NCBI GenBank assembly: GCA_003118195.1
Contig: BEXV01000003.1
Span: 1-12,248, forward strand
Length of the DNA: 12,248 nt
From: Hemicentrotus pulcherrimus
Taxonomy: Eukaryota; Echinodermata; Echinoidea; Camarodonta; Strongylocentrotidae
Reading direction: 5' to 3'
The position numbers and the translations under genes are program-made. Under the pieces are notes generated by a model. That model saw only the letters and a list, made by a program, of their open reading frames with translations. It was not told where the DNA came from and did not search any database. Positions 1 through 9,200 of this stretch are shown here, in pieces; the first letter of the stretch is position 1, and each line of letters starts with the position of its first letter.

Positions 1-215
1 CAGCTTTTTGGAGGGGCTGTATCTTTTGATAGAAACATCGATAAGACTTGAAATTTGAAATGTAGTATTCTGATTACATTTTTAATTCAAATATCAAACT
101 AAAATGGTGAAAAGCGATCCCAAATTGAAAAATCGTTCAGACACCCTATTTTTATATACCATCAAATTGGTGTTTTAATAATTTTTGTTTTCTTTCCACA
201 AAATTTCATTTTCAG
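1..215 (+). other. Upstream non-coding sequence (probable 5' intron end)
   Basis: This A+T-rich stretch ends in a T-rich tract and TTTCAG acceptor at 210-215, so it is most likely the end of an intron that follows a 5' untranslated exon outside the window. I see no ORF, promoter element or repeat in it. Confidence 0.55.
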
Positions 216-259
216 AAGAGAAGATGGACCCGGGCAAAGTGAAAAGCTTGGTCACTTTT
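216..259 (+). CDS. NUMA1: Exon 1: start codon and first 12 residues
   Basis: A pyrimidine-rich acceptor ending TTTCAG at 210-215 precedes eight bases and an ATG at 224, which has A at -3 and G at +4, a strong context. It encodes MDPGKVKSLVTF, joined in phase 0 to VNSLGV in the next exon; the join resembles LLSWVNSL of vertebrate NuMA. The donor is GTGAGT at 260. An acceptor before the ATG implies at least one more 5' exon (probably untranslated) left of the window. The eight bases before the ATG hold no in-frame stop, so an upstream coding extension cannot be excluded, although the protein is already about the right length relative to its homologue. Confidence 0.78.
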
Positions 260-3200
260 GTGAGTATGACTTTGTCTTTGACTGAGATTGAAGATTTGTA
301 GTTTGATAGATCTACCCACCTGTCACCTTCGTTACAGGTGTTTAGATCATTAGTACACCTTTTGCTGAACTGAGGTCATGAAAACATGAACCAGGCAAAA
401 CTTAAGTTTTTATTGCACTTTGGATGTTTATGTCAAAATAATTCCTCTATATTGTTGAAACTTAAAATGTGACAAGGTGTTTACTTAACATTTTCTGTTT
501 ATCATTCAACAATATTACTTACCAACCTGAAAATGAATAAGAACACTTGAAATCCTCCATACAGTGCAAAATCTACCGATGACTAAAATTACTGATCCAG
601 CTAAGCATAGCAGGCGCAGAGAGAACAAAATAGAAATGTGTTATTTGTCACATTAGCACCATCGGATCACTATAGTGGTTGAATTTCTTTCAGTCTTACT
701 TTTGTTAGATTTGGGTTTACAACTTAAAATAAGGGTTTTACGTTAAGGGTAGTTATACATGTTAGTCCAGGGTTGGCGTCTTTGGAGACAGCAATTTGGT
801 AAGAGTGGGTAACTCAGCAAATTATTGATAATGTGTTTTTCAGTATTAAATTCTTATTCATTTATTTGTTTATTCCTTTTTAGGTGAACTCACTTGGAGT
901 TGGGGAGGTCATAGAATCATTGCACCAGTTGAAGGATGGAAAGCATTTTATCTCCATGATCAAGATCCTGTAAGGATGAGTATACAAATAATACACAGTA
1001 GTGAGGGCATTAGTAAGAACTACCCACACAAGGTACCTATGGAACAGTCTAACACGCTCGAGGCGATAGCCGAGGGTGTTAGGACTGTTTTGAAGGTACC
1101 GAGTGTGGGTAATTTTTACTAATACCTGAACAAAATGATGAGTATTATCTGTTTTATAAGATTATGTTTTTTTTGTTCTATACAATGATGTTTTATAACA
1201 TGATTTTACTAATGACCGGTCATTATCATTTGATATCAAAATTACATGTTACAGTAGGCAAAACAAATGCCTGGTGACGTGTACGCTCTCAACCAATCAT
1301 TTGATTAGGATCTACGTCATCATCTTATAATAGTAGATAAAATCACCAGTTGAAAATCACCAGGTTGTAAATATTTCATGCTGCTTCAAATATACAATAC
1401 TAATTAACCAAATATCAAGCTACTGAAAAATCACTCTTCTCAAATTCTTTCACAGGTTAGAAAAATGGATTTCAAATGTATGGTCTTAATGATTTTCAAC
1501 AAAAGTTACATTGGAACATAGAGATCATGCTTTATTTACTATTGATACATGCGCCAAGTTGGTGTGCATTTCCTATGTATGAAGTCTCCAGAATAACTAT
1601 TAGATTTTTGAAAATTATGTAAACCTGTATGAACTATGAAACATGCACATTTTTGCACAACTTCTCTGAGTGCTAACTGTCTTTTTCATTTTAACAGTTC
1701 CGACAAGGAAGTCCCAGATTGCGAAAATCCTATGCAATGCTACCGCTACGTTCTGAAGTATTTGGAAGGTAAGTGTAAGATTAAGAGAATGTTATATCAT
1801 ATCACACAATCATGATTTGTATGCATTGGTTGTAATATGATATCAGTATATTGAAAACCTGACTGTCATTAGCCCAAACTGTCTTTTACTCATGTTAAAG
1901 TTGCCTTCTTGTGCAATTATTGATCACAAATATGACTATTCTACTCTGAATTCTCAGAAATAGATATCACATTCGTCATGGTCAGTAATTTTGTATTGCT
2001 GCATCAAACATTGTTGTTTCCATTTCAATTTTGATATGGTAATTTTGACCACATTCATTTGTTATGATTGTGAAGAGCTGTAAACAGCTAATTACAATAA
2101 AAATCATATCTGTTATGGTATTACAGGAGTAAGTATCAGTTTAAGTTCTCTCTGATTAAGGGCTCCAGCGTCGCTAAGGCAGGTATGGTCACAGCTTTTT
2201 GCGTCAAATGTTAATGTTTCTTCTACATTTCCTCGCACCAGGGTTTTACCAATCTTCTCTCAAGTACCATGTGGACTTCTCCCAGATTGTCAACGGATCC
2301 AGCGTGTCTGAGGTCGCGAAGGTCACGACCCTGCTGCTCTGTGCATCCATCCAGAGTGAGAGGGTCAAGATCTTTGTGGATGCCATCACCGAGCTTGACC
2401 TATTGACCCAGAATGACCTGAAGGAGATCATCCAGTATATCGTGGCACAGGAGAGTAGCCACAAGCTACGGGCAGACTTTGCAGATATCCTTCATCGACG
2501 AGGTGAGGAAAATGTCTCCAATCAATTTATATAAATAATCTAGTCCAGAAACGATGTGATTGTTTAGTGTCATAAAAGGTCTTATATTTCCACTATCAGC
2601 ATGCACCGTTGTTTATATTTGAGGAACTTTCATATATCTCATCTTTATGTAGAGTTATACCCACACTTTAGAATGGATATAATTTTTTTTTGAACATTGC
2701 TTTAAGAAGAGAGAGAAATTAATTTCTTGAATTCTAAATTAATTAGTCTCAGCTTTGAAATTAAGGGGTTAAATGAGGCATTTTGTAGGTCTGCCAATTC
2801 TTTTTCAAACTTTGTATAAATTGAATATTCCAAGGGATTCAGTTGTGTTGCTTGTAGATTGTGACTATATTGCAGCCTTTTTGTTTCATGTGCTTGATAT
2901 TCCTTACAATCGTGTTTAGGTTCTCAGCCTGCTACCACGATTGATGAGTGTATCCCGTCTACAACTAGCCAGCGAGGTAGTGAGGCATATGTAGCATGTA
3001 CCCCTTGTTCTGACTGAGTGGGCAACTTGCCCCTTCCTCTTTCGACCTAACAAAAAATTGGAATTCAGTTCCTAGGCACTGTTTCGTTTAAGCTGTGATG
3101 ATATTTTGTTCACCTGCATGTACGAAAATAGGATAGTACTTATATCATCCTAGCAGCTTACCGATAGTTCCATAATATATCTGCTAGTTCTACAACGTTT

Positions 3201-6200
3201 AACAGGTGTTTATTATCACAATAGGAAAGAAGACTTGCCCACTCAGATTATAAAGCATATCCATTACATTTATCTATATCCATTACATTTATCTATATCA
3301 TTGGGATGTACCATTGTGATCATATTACTCTTATTATTTGCTTTTTATGGCTCAACTTGCCTCCATAATGTGGCAAGGAACATTTAACACACTTTTTTTT
3401 TCACCCCATTAATTGGCTAGTAAATTCTTAAGTTTTGTTTCATCATCGATACATACCTCTAGGCTCAAACCAATATAATAGTTTTTTTAAAATAATGTTT
3501 AAATTTTTATTGACAAACAATGTTCTTGTAACCTGTATTCATTTGGGAAGATGGGGTAAATAATATTACAGATATTACTATTCTATTGCAGTATATATGA
3601 TTTTTCTTCAGATTCTGTGACTTTTATGGCCGTTTTTTAAAGTCTTCATAATCGTATTCAACGTTCACTAATGCTATCATTAAATGCCTTTTCTTTTATT
3701 CAGTTCTGAAAATCCATTTTGGGCTGTAAACAGTTTCACCCCTGAATTTTAAAGCATTTCTAACCAGTACTCCATAATCATAGGGTGTTTTTTTTTTCTT
3801 TGGCTATTCCTTCATATTTGGTATATGTACATGTATGTTTGGGTGATAATTTTTGTTCAATAGATATGTTGTTTTTCTGTAAAATATTTAATTATTTTTG
3901 TTTTTGTATTCCTTCTCTGTGTCTAATTTCTTAATGTTTTTGAAAAAAAAATTTAAAAAAATCAGTCATTAGACATTCATGTCATTGAAACTTATCAGTA
4001 TAAAAATAATTGTCAGTTAATTTTCAATAGAATACATTCATGTTTAGATCAGATGGTTTAAGTTGGTAGAATTGCTTGTAAAGCATGTATCAGACAAATT
4101 TATCAAAGACTTGCATAATCCAAAACTTATGCCCAGTACGCTACCTGTATATTACAAAATCTACCTGTATTCAAATAGTGGTAGTAATCTATAAATTTCT
4201 TCGAAGTAAAGCACAGAGAGACACTTTGTATTACCAGGATACACTATAAAACCATTATACCTTATCACTATTACTAACTAACCTGTATTTTAGCACATTA
4301 TTACTTCACAAAATATTTGCTCATCTTTTCGTCAGTAGCTTTTATATGTTGCACAGTGAATGGCTACATGTATGCAAATGTTTCCCAGAATGAAAAAGAA
4401 ACATTTCTATTCATCATAATCACTACATTATCAACTAACATTGGTGATCTGGAACAAAGATCATAATACCTATTAAAAAATTCTCTTTGCCAAAACAAAG
4501 CTGAGACTTAAAGAGAGAGAATAAAACTACAATTTACAGCTGCTTTGTTTTTACTAATTGACCAGGGGAGTGTTTCACAAAGACTAAGATCAACTTTAAG
4601 TTGGACTTAAATATGGCAGCCCGTTCATGCCACTGTTTGCTCTCACCATTATGAAATTTAGATGACATTTTTTTTCTTCAATAATGAATTATGAAAAATG
4701 AAAAATTCTGTAAATTTGTGACCATAATTTGTACATCCCTTGAGAGACCAATGCCAGTAAATGGTGAGAGAAAATTGTGGCATGAATGGCCTGCCATGGT
4801 TAAGTCCAACTTAAAGTCGATCTTAGTTTTTGTGAAATATCCCCCTGGTCAATTAGTAAAAACAAAGCAGCTGTAAATTGTACAGTTTATTCTGCTACTA
4901 ATGGAACTAACGATGATTATATTGAAAGAAAGAATTCATGGTCAGGTACTAAGATATTATTGCATTAGTACCAGAGCCATGATCCATACAAAGAGTTTAG
5001 CCAACCCGGCTCGAGTTGAACACAATATGGTGACTACTGCTGTGTTGGGCAAGCACACCACAAAAGAACATACGCCATGTTGTGACCCAGTGAAACCAAA
5101 TTTGCCAAACTCTGTGTATAGATGGCTCTGATTTTTACTACAGGGCAAGATTGTCATCTTGATATAGTTTTGACCTGACAAAATGTATGATTACATCAAT
5201 ATGAAACCCCATTCTTCCCATCACTAGCAATTTTCTCAATGAGGCATTAAAGGGATCGTTTAACAATATTAAATCTGAGATACTCGGCCCTGTGTGGTAT
5301 CAGTGTCTGTGATATGGTGTGATATTGAAGTAAAAGTCACTGGATTCCTGACTAACCTAAAGGTTAATAATTATCATTGCAGCATGAGCTCAATCCAGAA
5401 TTTTGTTTCAGAATCTGAGACAAAGTTACCGGATCCCTTTGATCATTCAATTATTTGAATTTTTTTCCTTGATAGGTGATCATACGACTGAATCATCTCG
5501 AGCTGCCCTCACCCCCATGGAGCCCAGCTCTCCGTTTCCAAGGTTGACGTCATCGTCGGCCTTCTCCGACTCTCCAATGTCTCCGGTCCACAACCTCATT
5601 AACTCCCCCTACATGGTCAGCAAGGTAGGTCTTATCAGGGAGGGGCAGGCCTTGCTGTAGGTACAGACTCTTACTTGACACTTAAGGCATCATGTGTTAT
5701 CAGTGTCTGAGATATGGTGTAATATTGAAGCCCTAAAAAAATTATCATAAAGTGCCTCAAAAAAGTAAAAATCTCTAAGTGACCGGTTTTACCATCATTT
5801 TCCCCATTTGACTACCGGTATGTTATAAAAACTGTTAGGAAAACGAAAAATGAAATTTCGATTTTCAATCATAAATATCTTGATAATCAGACAGGTGATC
5901 CGCTTGTAAAAGTCATGGGATTCCTGAGTGACCTTAAGGTTTATAATTATTGCAGCCCAAACTCTGTCAGTCTATGGACTGCAGTCTGTGCAGATACAGA
6001 CTCTGAATTGACACTTGAACTAGATTCCATAGAGTCTTGAACCGAGCCCAAATCTGTCAGTCTCTTGAAGGAGCAACTACAGGACAGGGCCTATGGACTA
6101 CAAGTATTGTACCAATATGGAGAATGCCCCCGATTTTAACGTTTATTTCTACCCATGGGCATCTGTCTGTTACTGCGGTGTTTCCCAGTTATGCTACTGT

Positions 6201-9200
6201 GATCTGTTGTAGGTTTACCCCGATTTAAAAAAGAAACAAATCGTTCCGTTTCAGCTGAACAATCGCAGATTACATGATCGAGTGCGTAACCTGGAATCTA
6301 AGATAGCTTCTGAGACAGCACTGAGGCAGGATCATGAAGCTGAGATCATTGAGAAAAACTCTGTCATTGGCATCAAAGGTTTGTTGCTCATTTTTTAAAG
6401 TCTTAAATTGTGAGGAACTCTTACACCTGTATCTAATATGTCAATTAGAATGGCACATTCGGATCTCAGGTTAATTTTATTTCATTTTGAGGATGGTTTT
6501 CTATATCAGATATCTTTAATTCTAGCAGAGCCAAATGAACAAACAATTAATACTGATGATTAGACCAATTTTATTTTTCTTCTGAATTAATCGATATGAT
6601 TAAACTAACAAAAATCCCTTAAAAAATTTATTGAGGTATGTTCCACTCATTGTGATGAATATTTTTTGGCACCTTGTAATTGTATAAAGCTGGGTATAGA
6701 ACTATAGATTATTCTAGTGCTATAGCTGAACCGCCGAACCGAACGGAAGTTCGCCGAACATGGCACTTCCTAACCAAACCGAACGCAAAGGCCTGGTTCA
6801 GATGTTCGACAGAAAAAATAAACGTTTTCGCAAGCTAATAAACTTGTCATTTTTTACCTAATTTTCATGTCATGACTGCTCATTTTATGTTGACTTTTTT
6901 CCCATTTTGTAATTTATGCCCATCCAGTGGTGGGCGCAACTTCACTAGTGTCATTTAGATCCCAAATCCTGACCTCTGCTACGTCGCGATCGCAAGCCAT
7001 AAACAAGAATACATGTGTGTGATCTAGGCGCTGATCAAAACAAGTTCAGCTCAAACCCATTCAACAACAACAACAAAAATATTTTAATTGTACAAATTTT
7101 TCAATGTGAATATTGAAATAAATATATATTATAGTATGGACTTTATTTATTTAGGAAAAATAGGGATTTTATATTTTTCCTATTGAAAATAAACACTTAT
7201 AAAAAACAGTAATCGACATTCCTGATTTGCTATTCAAGCTGGCAGTTTTCATGACTCTAACATTAGATTTGCTATTCAAGATGGCAGTTTTCATGACTCT
7301 AACATTGGATACCAACCGTCTCGCAAAATCTTTCAAAAATATCGTTTATTCACAAATTGAAAACATGATTCTTTTAAAATTGAAAATAAAATACGATTCA
7401 AGACGGAAATACGAATGTAAGTAGTACTTTACGTTTAGAGCAGTTTTTTAATTTGAAATTCGTGCTGATCGGGCCCGGCCGGCCCGCCCAGTGCTGACTG
7501 CTGTGGCTATAACGATGCTTGCTATTATAATACCGAACCCCGAACCGAACCAAACACGAACATAGCGTCTGACTTACCTGGGGGGTGTTTCACAAAGATC
7601 CTAAGTTGAACTTAAATCTAAGTTGGACTTAAAAATTATGGAAAGCCGTAGCATCTCTGAAAATATTTTGTAAAAGTTATTTGAAAAGGCATAAAATGTT
7701 GATTCAAATCATTCATATTTTCTATTATCATGGGAGATTTCCTGTTCTTGCTGTGGAATTTATGAAAAGTCTAAAATACTTGTTTTTTCACTTTTGAATG
7801 TATTTAAATTAAAGGTTACAAATGGCTCTCCATAATTTTTAAGTCACACTTAGAGTTAAGTTCGACTTAAGATCTTTGTGAAACACCCCCCTGGTCTTCA
7901 GGGTGCCATTAGAAAGTTTACTTATTGTGAGTGATAGAAAATATTATTTCAAACACCCACCATAATTAATCGACAGCAATATATTGGAATTACCGGTATG
8001 AATCTTAGATTCCATTCTGCCTGACATTCTTTGATCATCTTTTTTAAGCCTCTCTGCACTTAGTTTGACCAGGAGGGTTAAGACCTCCCTGCAAGGTCAC
8101 TGTCAGGTGGTTATCTCATCTAATCAGCTCTCAATTAACATAAGAAAAAGGAATCATGGGGGACCAACGGGAACTGCTTAGGCGTTGGCAAAATAGAGGG
8201 AACAAGTATAGCTACAAGTAGTGCAGTCCCGCTTTGAAATGCCCTTTTTTGAAAATCTATAAATCCTTGTTGTTTGGTTTATGATTACAGACAGCCAACT
8301 ACGTGAGCTGAACCAAAAGGTCAAAGAACTCAACAAGCTGAAAGATGTGGTCGATGAACTACAGGAAGTTCAGGCAGAGCTTCAGAAGAGTACGAGAGAA
8401 AACACAAGGTAAGGTTTACCCTGCAGTTGATCATGCTGTCGTCATTTTTCATACTGTAAATCTCTGTATATAAGACGCAATTTGTTTCCGCTGGAAAAAT
8501 TCAAAAGTAGGGGGTGCGCCTTATACACAGGTACAGGATATTTTGAGTTCTCAGAATGCTACTTTTTAGTGGTTTTCTAAAATCACTGTGTCTCAACATA
8601 AATTTGAAGGGGAGAGAGTCTCCTTTTTTCTTCTTTCGGTCTCGATAAATTATGCCCCTTCACATATCAGTCTGCCGGCCGACACTTACCTGTGTCTTCA
8701 GCTCACACACCCGTATCTTGCAGCTCACTCATACATGGGATATCGACTAGGGCTGTGCATAAGCGTGTAAAGAGGTACTCGAGTACACTCCCAGGCTTAC
8801 AGGCGAATACTCGGACACAATGTTTTTTTTTTTTAATTAAAAAAGAAAAAGGCAGCCGAGTATTCAAGTACGAGAAATCATACTAAAGCAGTTGTCAACA
8901 GTGTGAGGACTCGTCGCAGCCTTAATATCGACTCACCACTCAACAACTACCCTGGCCAAATTTCTCTCATCTTTAGTTTTGAACATGACCTGTAATTTCT
9001 TCATGCATAATTTTTATGAAAACTTCATATATTTCTTTACATGTGTGTAATAATGCTTCCACTGCTTTCTGTTACTTATTCTTTCTCTCACTCTTTGTCT
9101 CTGTACCCTTTTAAAATTTTAGAAATAAATCTTCATCTATTTCTCTCTTTTACTTTTTATCGATGTTTTCTCTTCATAGATTGAAGAAATTGTTAGAGAA

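Larger units (their letters stand above)
2977..5475 (+). other. Intron 5, 2.5 kb, repeat-bearing
   Basis: The longest intron in the window, phase 1, bounded by GTAGTG and TTGATAG. It holds a possible small TIR element (3014-3246), a 19-bp tandem repeat (3257-3298), a long palindrome (4519-4893) and the first copy of a sequence duplicated on the far side of exon 6 (5291-5383). Between 3300 and 4500 I see only A+T-rich sequence with homopolymer runs. Short ORFs at 4691-4876 and 4901-5131 look accidental. Confidence 0.7.
6379..8290 (+). other. Intron 7, 1.9 kb, repeat-bearing
   Basis: Phase 1, with a weak GTTTGT donor and a good TGATTACAG acceptor. It contains GAACCG-rich repeats, a possible hAT-like element with a 42-bp tandem duplication, and a second copy of the CCAGGGG-type MITE. 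The stretches 6379-6720 and 7900-8290 hold nothing I recognise. Confidence 0.72.
8409..9179 (+). other. Intron 8
   Basis: A 771-base phase-2 intron bounded by GTAAGG and TTCATAG. It contains a miniature TIR element (8453-8538) and an inverted-repeat fragment (8775-8865). The remainder, including the pyrimidine-rich end at 9050-9179, shows nothing else; ORFs at 8588 and 8692 are unconvincing. Confidence 0.72.

Noticed and set aside
1009..1123. Rho-independent terminator or CRISPR repeat reading of the hairpin
   Set aside because: The context is a eukaryotic intron, the stem is far too long for a bacterial terminator, and there are no spaced repeats.
2246..2464. 72-residue minus-strand ORF
   Set aside because: It is antisense to exon 4, whose plus-strand reading carries the NuMA-like Hook sequence.
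4691..5181. Short ORFs at 4691-4876 (+), 4901-5131 (+) and 4957-5181 (-)
   Set aside because: The first lies mostly in the palindrome loop and right arm. The others sit in intron 5 with low-complexity, unfamiliar peptides, overlap one another on opposite strands and have no splice context linking them to the gene.
6037..6228. 63-residue ORF in intron 6
   Set aside because: It lies in a zone of small duplications, the composition is not protein-like, and inclusion would require an unsupported splice pattern before the well-defined exon 7.
7227..7424. 65-residue ORF with repeated MAVFMTLTLD-like segments
   Set aside because: The repetition is just the 42-bp tandem duplication (a multiple of three) translated; there is no family resemblance or splice context.
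8588..8886. Overlapping ORFs at 8588-8770 and 8692-8886
   Set aside because: They lie in intron 8 over a decayed inverted-repeat fragment and a poly-T/A tract, and the peptides match nothing I know.
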